Shown here: in pieces, positions 24,683-32,171 of the stretch
Layout of the letters: each line of letters opens with the position of its first letter
Position numbering within the stretch: position 1 is the stretch's first letter
NCBI GenBank assembly: GCA_031288795.1
Contig: JAITQS010000018.1
Coordinates: 1 to 34,059, forward strand
Length of the DNA stretch: 34,059 nucleotides
Direction: 5' to 3'
From: Holosporaceae bacterium
Lineage (GTDB): Bacteria; Pseudomonadota; Alphaproteobacteria; UBA3830
The notes under the pieces: generated by a model
The model's input: the letters and a program-made list of their open reading frames with translations, nothing else
The model's database searches: none
Told to the model about the DNA's origin: nothing
Translations under genes and position numbers: made by a program

Positions 24683-25651
24683 GTGGAAAATAATAATAAA
24701 AAACGCCTTTTTTTCTTTCTGTTCGGACTTGTCCTGGCGGGTCTATTTTTCGCGGGCTTCTTGGGCTATCTTGCCCATAAAAAATCGCCCTGCGTTCCGG
24801 CCGAAAACATTATTGTGGAGCACTCCGGAGATGACAACCACATCGCCGAACTTCTGGTAAAAAATAATATATCCGCTAGTCCGCTGCTGTGTAAAATCGT
24901 CGTTCGGTTTCTGAAATATTGTGGATTAGAAGCAAAAATCGGCGAATATCAGCTTCCCCACTGTGCTTCCATCATGGATGCCATTCGCCTATTTGCCTCC
25001 GGAAATGTCATTACGCATAAAATCACCATCCCGGAAGGATTAGCTGTGGTGCGGGTGATAAAATTATTAAACGATAACAAATTTTTATTGGGAGAAATAG
25101 AAAATATTCCCGAAGAGGGATCCCTCATGCCCGCTACTTATTTTTTCCAATATCCCACGACGCGGCAGCAAATAATTTTATTGGCCCAGAAATACATGAT
25201 GCAGTTCATTGAACGAGAATGGCCTCGAAAATCGAGCGCTTGTCTGCTGAACACTCCGCGGGAGGCCATTATACTGGCTTCCATTGTGGAAAAAGAAACT
25301 TTTTGCGAAAGAGAAAAAATTGCCGGAGTCTTCTTCAATAGACTTGAGAAAAAAATGCGCCTACAATCTTGTCCGACGGTAATTTATTCTCTTATGCATG
25401 GAGAGCCTCTGGGGCGAAAATTAACTTTCGATGATCTGAAAATAGAGTCTCCCTATAATACCTACCGCAATGATGGATTACCTCCGGCTCCCATAACAAA
25501 TCCAGGACGGGAGAGCATAATTGCGGTTTTGCATCCGGAGACCCATGATGCTCTGTTCTTCGTACTGCAGAACAACAAAAAACATGCATTTTCCAAAACT
25601 TTCGAGGAGCACAGGAGAAAAAAAAATGAAATTCAGAGACAGTCCAGATGA
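24683..25651 (+). CDS. mltG: Endolytic murein transglycosylase MltG
   Basis: This inner-membrane lytic transglycosylase cleaves nascent glycan strands and is thought to set their length. The GTG at 24683 is preferred because GGAAG lies eight bases upstream, giving 322 residues. An in-frame TTG at 24668 is the alternative. A short cytosolic tail and one membrane helix (about residues 8-31) are followed by a LysM-like region and the YceG domain. ILASIVEKET (about 197-206) carries the catalytic Glu. VFFNRL, LQSCPTVIY, SPYNTY and GLPPAPITNPG follow in family order. The substrate-site EG-L-P-TY motif appears as EGSLMPATY. Retaining MltG implies the cell still makes peptidoglycan. Confidence 0.93.
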   Translation: MENNNKKRLFFFLFGLVLAGLFFAGFLGYLAHKKSPCVPAENIIVEHSGDDNHIAELLVKNNISASPLLCKIVVRFLKYCGLEAKIGEYQLPHCASIMDAIRLFASGNVITHKITIPEGLAVVRVIKLLNDNKFLLGEIENIPEEGSLMPATYFFQYPTTRQQIILLAQKYMMQFIEREWPRKSSACLLNTPREAIILASIVEKETFCEREKIAGVFFNRLEKKMRLQSCPTVIYSLMHGEPLGRKLTFDDLKIESPYNTYRNDGLPPAPITNPGRESIIAVLHPETHDALFFVLQNNKKHAFSKTFEEHRRKKNEIQRQSR

Positions 25652-25743
25652 TAGGAGAGGTTGTTTAATTTCCCACATCATAGGAGGTTATCTAGTAGAG
25701 TTTTTTTGCAATCTCTTGGCACTTGCTACCCTACGGATGAAAG

Positions 25744-25809
25744 ATACTGTTGCCTAGCAACGGATTTGACGAAGTCGATGGCGAGAAAAAGCCATTAGGC
25801 AACAGTCTC
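25744..25809 (-). repeat. Interspersed palindromic repeat, copy E (internally deleted, inverted)
   Basis: On the minus strand it reads GAGACTGTTGCCTAATGGC, the CATCGACTTCGTCAAATCC core, then CGTTGCTAGGCAACAGT. The middle half is missing but both inverted ends remain, giving a 66-bp mini-copy. It is followed on the plus strand by TTAAATAGTAAAAATTAAAC and CGGTGTCGTG, matching the flank of copy D. The 335-bp gap 25652-25986 also contains the repeat at 25861-25931 and no gene. Confidence 0.8.
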
Positions 25810-25860
25810 TTAAATAGTAAAAATTAAACTCGGTGTCGTGCAGAACATCTTCCACCAAGT

Positions 25861-25931
25861 ACCATTTTTTTAAAAACTACTTTCTCATCAGATCTTTTCT
25901 TGCGAAAGAGTTAGATGGCTCGGGGGTCTTG
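25861..25931 (+). repeat. Dispersed repeat, related to 3863-3930
   Basis: The core TTTAAAAACTAC at 25869-25880, with a TTTCTCATCAGATCTTTTCT continuation and a GGCTCGGGGGTC end, resembles 3863-3930. It lies downstream of repeat copy E and just upstream of the small membrane protein. Confidence 0.4.
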
Positions 25932-25986
25932 GCAGTCTTTTAACGAAAAATTCAATAAATTATGGTAGAAGAATTGGAGATTAGGT

Positions 25987-26256
25987 TTGGACAGCATGCA
26001 TAAAGCTTTAGGGAAAAAGGGGTATATTTTGATCGTGCTGGCGGTAACATTGCCGGTATTGCTACTGGGAGTTAAATATGTAGTAAAAAAAATACAAATG
26101 AGCTCTCAAAATATAAATGTCTATACCCGTGAAATTCTTGTGAAACCAGGAATTTGCGAGATAGTGAGTCTTCTCGGTGTTTTTGAGCGACCGCTAGAAC
26201 AGGTTTCGGGGGAAGGCCAGGTACCAAAGTTCCCGAGTCTTTATGTCCAGAAGTGA
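25987..26256 (+). CDS. Small single-pass membrane protein of unknown function
   Basis: I do not recognise the family. From the TTG at 25987 (GGAGA at 25976-25980, six bases upstream) the product has 89 residues; an ATG three codons later is the alternative. A basic start is followed by one strong hydrophobic helix (about 12-30, ILIVLAVTLPVLLLGV), a Lys pair, and about 55 soluble residues probably outside the membrane. Its stop lies 6 bp before the first possible rimP start, so it probably heads the ribosome-maturation operon. In many alphaproteobacteria unrelated genes hold this place. It may be a small accessory protein or a decayed gene end. Confidence 0.45.
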   Translation: MDSMHKALGKKGYILIVLAVTLPVLLLGVKYVVKKIQMSSQNINVYTREILVKPGICEIVSLLGVFERPLEQVSGEGQVPKFPSLYVQK

Positions 26257-26262
26257 TGCCGA

Positions 26263-26874
26263 ATGAAAATGGTGGGGAATTTTTTTGTTATGAAAAATCT
26301 AGCCGGTGCCGCGTCCCAAGGAATCATACTGTTGCATAATTTTGTGTTTTTCTGTATGTTGGTCGGTGATTCATGCAATAGAAAGAAAAGAAATTTGTCG
26401 TTAAATGCCAGAATAATCGCAGCTACGAATGATTCTCTTGGGAACAGAGGATATGAAATTGTGCAGGTTAAAATCCTGTCCGGACCGGTGACGTCGGTGG
26501 ACATCGACATAGATCGTTTGGACGGCGCTCCGGTGTGCGTCGACGACTGCGTTACCGCGAGTCGCATTATTTCTGCGATTTTCGACGTTGAAGATTTTAT
26601 AAATGGCAAGTATAACCTAAATGTTAGTTCCCCGGGAGAATATCGGCCCCTTAATAAAATCGACGATCTCCCGCGGTTCTACGGTAGAGAAGTAAAATTG
26701 GAACTGAACACTCCCATGGCTGCAAAAAAGAAAATCGTGGGAAAATTACTAAGAATTGAAGGAAATTCCGCCGATACGGTTGTCTATTTGAAAGATAGGT
26801 GCGATACTAATGGCGATGAAATTGCTATTCCCTATCGTAATGTAAAAAAAATAACGGTTAGAAGAGTTTTTTGA
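26263..26874 (+). CDS. rimP: Ribosome maturation factor RimP
   Basis: RimP assists assembly of the 30S subunit. The recognisable part runs from about residue 48 to the end. The GYEIVQVKILSG strand, DIDIDRLDGAPVCVDDC and the VEDFINGKYNLNVSSPGEYRPL signature belong to the N-terminal domain. FYGREVKLEL to IPYRNVKKITV forms the C-terminal SH3-like domain. The start is unclear. The ATG at 26263 gives 203 residues with an unusual hydrophobic N-terminal 35 residues. ATGs at 26290 or 26356, or a TTG near 26395, would give a more normal length. Next comes nusA after 28 bp, the usual bacterial order. Confidence 0.9.
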   Translation: MKMVGNFFVMKNLAGAASQGIILLHNFVFFCMLVGDSCNRKKRNLSLNARIIAATNDSLGNRGYEIVQVKILSGPVTSVDIDIDRLDGAPVCVDDCVTASRIISAIFDVEDFINGKYNLNVSSPGEYRPLNKIDDLPRFYGREVKLELNTPMAAKKKIVGKLLRIEGNSADTVVYLKDRCDTNGDEIAIPYRNVKKITVRRVF

Positions 26875-26902
26875 AGTGGATTTGATGAAGGATATTTAGA
26901 AT

Positions 26903-28411
26903 ATGTCAACGGCATTATGGACTGATTCTCGCTTTTATGGACCAGAATTATTACAGATTTCCGACGCAGTTGCCCGTGAAAAAGGCTTGGAAAAAGAAAA
27001 AATTTTAGAAGTTATGGAGAGCGCCATTCAAAAAGCTGCGAGGTCAAAGTATGGTCACGAGCATGACATCAGGGTCAACATAGACCGCAAAACCGGGGAA
27101 GTCTCCATTTTAAAATGTCTCACGGTGAAGGAAAATGTGGAAAACGAATATACGGAAATATCGCTGGAGAACGCCCAAAAGATAGATGAGAATGTAGCTG
27201 TGGATACCGTGTTATCTTCTCGCCTACCGCCGATAAATTTTGGCCGAGTAGCGGCACAGGTTGGCCGTCAGATCATTACCCAGAAAATCCGCGAAGCCGA
27301 AAGAGAAAAGCAATACAACGAATTCGTCGGAAGAATCGGAGAAATCATCAGCGGAGTCGTAAAACGTGCCGAATATAATTCGGTAACTTTAGATATAGGG
27401 AGAACGGAGGCCATCATAAAGAAAGATCATCTTATTCCCAAGGAGAATTTCCGGGTTGGAGATCGAGTACGCGCCTACATCGCCGACGTTTCCCGCGAAA
27501 CTAACGGTCCGCAGATATTTTTATCCCGAACGCACCCGCAGTTTTTGGCAAAATTATTTCAACAGGAGGTTCCGGAGATCTATGATGGAGTAATCGAAAT
27601 AAAATCCGTTGCCCGAGATCCCGGCAGCAGAGCGAAAATTGCCGTTTACACCGCCGATTCCAGCATTGATCCCATTGGAGCCTGCGTCGGTATTCGCGGA
27701 AGTCGAGTCCAGACCATCATACAAGAGCTGCAGGGAGAAAAAATCGACATCGTCCTCTGGTCAGACGATCCCGCAACTTTTGCCGTAAATGCACTCGCGC
27801 CGGCAGAGGTTTCCAAGGTCGTCATGGACGAAGAAAATAGAAAATTCGAGGTGCTGGCTCCCGATAACCAACTGAGCTTAGCCATCGGAAGGCGAGGGCA
27901 GAACGTCCGTCTGGCTTCCCAGCTCATAGGGTGGAATGTAACCGTCGTTTCCGAGACCGAAGCCATAGAAAAAAGAAATCAGGAATATCATCAGCAGTCA
28001 AAGGTGTTTATGAATATCCTGGACTGCGACGAAGTAATAGCCTATTTGCTGGTCACCGAAGGATTCACGGAAATCGAAGAATTAGCTTGTATCACCAAAG
28101 ACGAATTGGTCTCCATTGAGGGATTCGATGAAAATTTGGCGGATGAACTCATTTCGCGCGCGAAAAATTATCTCGCCGAAAAAGAAAAAGAAGCATCGGA
28201 AAAAATAAAAAAGCTCAAAATTGATAAAAAAATAATGGCAATTGGTCTACTCTCTGATAAGATGCTACTGCAGCTGGCGGCAAATAAAATATTGAAACTT
28301 GACGATCTTGCCGACTTGAGCGCCGACGAATTGGTGGAAATCATACCGGATCTTGACAAAGATGTCGCCAATGAGGTTATCATAAAAGCTAGAGAGCATT
28401 GGTTTAAATAG
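26903..28411 (+). CDS. nusA: Transcription elongation/termination factor NusA
   Basis: NusA binds RNA polymerase and nascent RNA, controls pausing and termination, and supports rRNA antitermination. The 502-residue protein shows the N-terminal polymerase-binding domain (about 12-130) and the S1 domain (about 142-200, GEIISGVVKRAEYNSVTLDI). KH1 and KH2 follow (about 225-350), with GACVGIRGSRVQ and LAIGRRGQNVRLA as the GxxG loops. Two C-terminal acidic helix-hairpin-helix repeats follow (about 375-430 and 450-502), typical of proteobacterial NusA. infB follows after 24 bp. The ylxR gene often found between them is absent. Confidence 0.97.
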   Translation: MSTALWTDSRFYGPELLQISDAVAREKGLEKEKILEVMESAIQKAARSKYGHEHDIRVNIDRKTGEVSILKCLTVKENVENEYTEISLENAQKIDENVAVDTVLSSRLPPINFGRVAAQVGRQIITQKIREAEREKQYNEFVGRIGEIISGVVKRAEYNSVTLDIGRTEAIIKKDHLIPKENFRVGDRVRAYIADVSRETNGPQIFLSRTHPQFLAKLFQQEVPEIYDGVIEIKSVARDPGSRAKIAVYTADSSIDPIGACVGIRGSRVQTIIQELQGEKIDIVLWSDDPATFAVNALAPAEVSKVVMDEENRKFEVLAPDNQLSLAIGRRGQNVRLASQLIGWNVTVVSETEAIEKRNQEYHQQSKVFMNILDCDEVIAYLLVTEGFTEIEELACITKDELVSIEGFDENLADELISRAKNYLAEKEKEASEKIKKLKIDKKIMAIGLLSDKMLLQLAANKILKLDDLADLSADELVEIIPDLDKDVANEVIIKAREHWFK

Positions 28412-28435
28412 AGAATTTGCAGGGGATAATTTCAT

Positions 28436-30985
28436 ATGGCAGAACAAAAAAAAAGCACGTTGAGTCTATCTCGCACGGCTGATGTCAAACAAAAAATCAA
28501 CGATTCCGCTAGTAAGGTTAGACAAAGTTTTTCCCACGGGAAATCCAAGGTCGTTACGGTCGAGGTGAAGAAAAAACGCAGCTTAGCGTCTTCTAATTCT
28601 ACATCTGCCGCAGGTAGCACCAGGATGTACAAAAGCGGAAATTTAACCAATGAAGAATTGGAAACTCGCATAAAGGTCGTACAGGAAGCCCTAAAAGAAG
28701 AAAAAGAACAGGCAGAACGACTGCGGCAGGAACAGGAGCAAAAACGTCTACAGGAAGAAATGAGGCTAATGGAAGAAGCTCGAAATGCTAAATTGGCTGA
28801 AGAAAAGGCCCGATTGGCATTGGAAGCGAAATCCTCCCCAGCTGCTGAGGAAGAAAAAGTTGCCGACGCTCCCTCCAAAGGCGAAATGGTGAAAATTGAA
28901 AAAGATGCTGTGGCGAGAGAAAACAATGAATCTGCAGCTCTCGAAAGACAGACATTACATTTCCATAAAAATATCAAGAATTCGCTTCCTCACGGCGCCG
29001 GCGAAGAGGACGATGGTTTGCAGCAAAAATCTGCCGCTGCAAAAAAGTCTTTGACGGTAAAAAAAGACATTCGGGAGCTAAAGGGAAAATACAGTTCCGG
29101 ATCCGCTCGCGTTTCCATCTACAATGCATTTGACGATGACGAAAGTGGCCATCGGCGTTCTCTTTCGTCCATCAAGAGGGCCCAGCAGAAAAATAAATTC
29201 CAGCACAAAAGCACCGATGAGCAAAAGGTGGTGCGGGAAGTTATTTTACCCGAAACTCTCAGTGTTCAGGAGCTATCAAACCGAATGGCGGTCCGCACGG
29301 GGGAGGTGGTGAAGGCGCTCATGAAGCTTGGTGTAATGGCTACGGCTAACCAAATCCTAGATGCCGATACCGCCGAACTGCTGGTCATGGATTTTGGTCA
29401 CAAAGTAAAGAGAGTAAGCGAAAGCGACGTGGAAATTGGCATAAAATTTGAAGATAACTCCGGAGACCTTCTGCATCGTCCGCCGGTGGTGACCATAATG
29501 GGACACGTGGATCACGGCAAGACATCGTTGCTGGATGCACTGCGAAAAACCGACGTCGCTCTTCGGGAGGCCGGCGGTATCACCCAATGCATCGGAGCAT
29601 ATCAGGTTACTCTGAAGGACGGTCGCCGTATAACTTTTATTGATACGCCGGGACACGCTGCGTTTACGGAAATGAGATCGCGGGGAGCCAACGTCACCGA
29701 CGTTGTCGTGCTCGTGGTCGCCGCCGACGACAGCGTGAAGGATCAAACCATCGAGGCCATAAATCACGCCAAAGCAGCCGGTGCACCGATCATCGTGGCC
29801 ATCAATAAAATGGATAAACATGGCGCCAGTTCCGATAATGTGAGAAAAGATCTGTTGAATCATGAGGTGGTGGTGGAATCCTACGGCGGTGACGTCATGG
29901 ATGTGGAAATTTCCGCCAAAACCGCTTTTAATCTTGATAAACTAGAGGAAATAATCCTACTGCAGGCCGAAATGCTGGAGCTAAAAGCAAATCCCCATCG
30001 CCCGGCAGAAGGAGTTGTTATAGAATCGCGGGTCGAAAAAGGTCAGGGCCCCGTCGCCACCATCCTGATACAAAAAGGAACGCTAAAAATCGGAGATATA
30101 TTCGTTGCCGGTAGCGTTTTCGGTCGCGTAAAAGCCATAAAAAATTACCGCAACGAAGTTCTGGAAGAATTGGCTCCGGGATCCCCCGGTGAAGTGGTCG
30201 GATTTAATGGCAATACCGTTCCAGGAGACGATTTTGTGGTCGTTGGCGACGAAAATAAAGCACGAGAAATATCCAACTACCGAGATAGAAAAAAAAGAGA
30301 ACAGTCCTGGGTGGTCTCCTCACGCGGCAGTGTCGAGCAAATGTTCTCCAAGCTTGGAGCAGACGAAAAGCTGCGGGTACTGTCGGTTATAGTTAAAGCT
30401 GACGTACAAGGATCCTCCGAAGCCATATGCTCCAGTCTGCATAAGCTGTCCACAGACGAAGTCGCTGTCAAAGTACTCCACTCGGGTATCGGAGAAATCA
30501 CCGAAAGCGATATCTCCTTGGCAAGGGCTTCCAATGCCCTGATCATTGGGTTCAACGTGCGCGCAAATATGCAGGCCCGCGACCAAATCGCCCGCGATAA
30601 ACTGCAGGTAAAATACTACTCCATAATATATGACCTCATCAACGATACCAAAACTCTGCTCTCCGGTATGCTGTCGCCGGATATTAAAGAAAATATCCTG
30701 GGATCCGCAGAAGTAAGACGTACCTTCGACGTGTCAAAACTCGGTCGTATAGCAGGCTGTATCGTGCAAGACGGAATAATCAAGCGTAACGCTAAAGCTA
30801 GATTAATCAGAAATGGCATCATTGTGCATTCCGGAGATATAAAATCCGTAAAAAGAATGAAAGATGACGTTAAAGAAGTAAGAACCGGATTCGAATGTGG
30901 CATATCCATTGAAAATTACAACGATATACACGTCGGCGATGTCATAGAATGTTTCGAACTGGAGGAAGTTGCTCGTCAACTTTAA
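28436..30985 (+). CDS. infB: Translation initiation factor IF-2
   Basis: This GTPase delivers initiator fMet-tRNA to the 30S subunit and promotes subunit joining. The protein has 849 residues. An alphaproteobacterial N-terminus ([12 protein letters not shown]...[11 protein letters not shown]) is followed by a charged helical linker (about 72-170). The IF2_N domain starts near 265. The G domain has G1 GHVDHGKT (356-363), DTPGH (403-407), NKMD (457-460) and a SAK-type G5. The beta-barrel, middle and fMet-tRNA-binding domains follow to LEEVARQL at the end. In the switch I region the normally conserved ITQHIGAY reads ITQCIGAY (Cys385), a notable substitution. rbfA overlaps or closely follows the end. 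Confidence 0.97.
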   Translation: MAEQKKSTLSLSRTADVKQKINDSASKVRQSFSHGKSKVVTVEVKKKRSLASSNSTSAAGSTRMYKSGNLTNEELETRIKVVQEALKEEKEQAERLRQEQEQKRLQEEMRLMEEARNAKLAEEKARLALEAKSSPAAEEEKVADAPSKGEMVKIEKDAVARENNESAALERQTLHFHKNIKNSLPHGAGEEDDGLQQKSAAAKKSLTVKKDIRELKGKYSSGSARVSIYNAFDDDESGHRRSLSSIKRAQQKNKFQHKSTDEQKVVREVILPETLSVQELSNRMAVRTGEVVKALMKLGVMATANQILDADTAELLVMDFGHKVKRVSESDVEIGIKFEDNSGDLLHRPPVVTIMGHVDHGKTSLLDALRKTDVALREAGGITQCIGAYQVTLKDGRRITFIDTPGHAAFTEMRSRGANVTDVVVLVVAADDSVKDQTIEAINHAKAAGAPIIVAINKMDKHGASSDNVRKDLLNHEVVVESYGGDVMDVEISAKTAFNLDKLEEIILLQAEMLELKANPHRPAEGVVIESRVEKGQGPVATILIQKGTLKIGDIFVAGSVFGRVKAIKNYRNEVLEELAPGSPGEVVGFNGNTVPGDDFVVVGDENKAREISNYRDRKKREQSWVVSSRGSVEQMFSKLGADEKLRVLSVIVKADVQGSSEAICSSLHKLSTDEVAVKVLHSGIGEITESDISLARASNALIIGFNVRANMQARDQIARDKLQVKYYSIIYDLINDTKTLLSGMLSPDIKENILGSAEVRRTFDVSKLGRIAGCIVQDGIIKRNAKARLIRNGIIVHSGDIKSVKRMKDDVKEVRTGFECGISIENYNDIHVGDVIECFELEEVARQL

Positions 30986-30989
30986 ATAT

Positions 30990-31355
30990 ATGCTACAAAA
31001 AAAAAATCCTCGCCAGCAAAAAATAGCCGCAGAAATAAAAAAAATTTTGGCCGATTTCCTTATTCGCTGCAATATTTTCGATGAAAATTCCGTAGTAAAT
31101 CCATCGCTGATATCCATAACCGACGTTGAAGTTAGCTCCTGTCTGAAACATGCCAAGCTATTCGTGGTCTCGCTTTCACATAATTTTTCCGGAGAAGATT
31201 GCCTCCTGTTTCTGCAAAAACATTCCCCAAAACTAAGATATCATTTGGGATCCAATGTGCATCTGAAATCGGTGCCAGAACTGCAATTTTACCTGGATAA
31301 TTCTTTTGAACAGGCGAAAAAAATCGAGACCCTGTTAAAAAAAATAATCCCCTAG
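30990..31355 (+). CDS. rbfA: 30S ribosome-binding factor RbfA
   Basis: RbfA binds immature 30S subunits and aids 16S rRNA 5'-end processing. The 121-residue protein from the ATG at 30990 has the KH-type layout: helix RQQKIAAEIKKILADFL, the strand-turn ISITDVEVSSCLKHAKLFVV, and a helix near LLFLQKHSPKLRYHLGSNVHLKSVPELQF. That last stretch is the conserved signature region. An alternative in-frame TTG at 30969 overlaps the infB 3' end and has GGAGG only three bases away. truB and rpsO, which often follow rbfA, are not present; the coding strand ends here. Confidence 0.9.
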   Translation: MLQKKNPRQQKIAAEIKKILADFLIRCNIFDENSVVNPSLISITDVEVSSCLKHAKLFVVSLSHNFSGEDCLLFLQKHSPKLRYHLGSNVHLKSVPELQFYLDNSFEQAKKIETLLKKIIP

Positions 31356-31369
31356 GGCCGCAAAAGTGC

Positions 31370-31396
31370 AATTATAAAAGTCGCGTTTTTATAATT
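31370..31396. terminator. AT-only hairpin after rbfA
   Basis: AATTATAAAA (31370-31379) pairs perfectly with TTTTATAATT (31387-31396) around GTCGCGT. It lies 15 bp past the rbfA stop, where the operon should end. The stem has no G-C pair and no U-run beyond it, so it is only a candidate terminator. GCAATTA-CAAAA sequence recurs just downstream at about 31414. Confidence 0.4.
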
Positions 31397-31544
31397 ACAA
31401 ACCTCGCGAAACTGCAATTACAAAAAGCTGAAGATGGATATCGAGGAACATTTGTGAATTTTGTGACGACCCGGCTCCATAAAATAGTGGAAATTTCAAA
31501 AAAGATCTCTAAAAAATCTTACCACCCAGCGTTTCCAAGTTTTC

Positions 31545-31823
31545 TCATTCCTGCTCCTGCCGGCGCAAAGTGCATTCTCCACCAATTACCATACTGTTTG
31601 ATAAATTGAGATCTGCAGAATTGCTCTTTATCCAGTCCCAGTTGCCTACGAATTCTCGATCATGATAATGCAGGGCCGTTTTGCAGGTTATTTCTTTTAC
31701 GGATATTATTTTTCCACTTTTCGAACATCCTCGGAATATTAACGCCTGAATTCGGAGGAAAAACCGATACTTCCTCAAACCACCGCAAATCTGTTGACTC
31801 GTCAGAAATTTGTATATCATCAT
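31545..31823 (-). CDS. Hypothetical protein, uncertain
   Basis: This open frame of 92 codons begins with two ATGs directly after AAGG on the minus strand. I do not recognise the product. It is basic at the N-terminus and polar toward the end (ALHYHDREFVGNWDWIKSN, then IGGECTLRR). There is no signal peptide or membrane helix. It lies in a stretch where neighbouring frames look decayed, so it may be the tail of a broken gene. Confidence 0.3.
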   Translation of the reverse strand: MMIYKFLTSQQICGGLRKYRFFLRIQALIFRGCSKSGKIISVKEITCKTALHYHDREFVGNWDWIKSNSADLNLSNSMVIGGECTLRRQEQE

Positions 31824-31896
31824 CCTTATTGGTCGTTTTCAGTAAAAATCTGACATCGTAGTGATAATGCGCAGGAAATTTTCATCCTCCAAGTCA

Positions 31897-32046
31897 TTAA
31901 ACTTCGATTCCATTTACATGGCTTTTGCCTCTGGCGAAAAATGTCATGACCAACGGCTCTTCTTCATCGCGGAGCTGCTCCAGAGGCTTCATAACGCAAT
32001 ATTTCCCCGGGCGCCGGCGGAGGCGTTGATTCTTCCAGCGCAGCAT
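31897..32046 (-). CDS. Small ORF with a strong ribosome binding site (49 residues)
   Basis: The ATG at 32044-32046 has GGAGG (CCTCC on the plus strand, 32053-32057) six bases upstream, one of the best sites in the window. The product is very basic at first (RLRRRPGK) and acidic in the middle (LRDEEEPLVMTFF). No family is recognised. Two other frames on the same strand are also open here: a Pro/Ala/Glu-rich one across about 31980-32085, and one with MESKFNDLEDENFLRI ending near 31845. This could be a small protein or a frameshifted gene. The rest of 31356-32171 shows only the hairpin after rbfA and the 92-codon frame. Confidence 0.3.
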   Translation of the reverse strand: MLRWKNQRLRRRPGKYCVMKPLEQLRDEEEPLVMTFFARGKSHVNGIEV

Positions 32047-32171
32047 TTACAGCCTCCGGCGACGGGGGGCATATGGTCTATTTTCCCCTATATTTTAGAA
32101 ACTGTTGCATATTATTTGGCACCTTGATTATATCAATCGACAAAAATATTTTACGATTTCTTGTGCTTCTT

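Noticed and set aside
28432-28977. 181-codon minus-strand Ser/Phe-rich open frame
   Set aside because: It is the complement of the charged IF-2 linker. Composition explains its openness.
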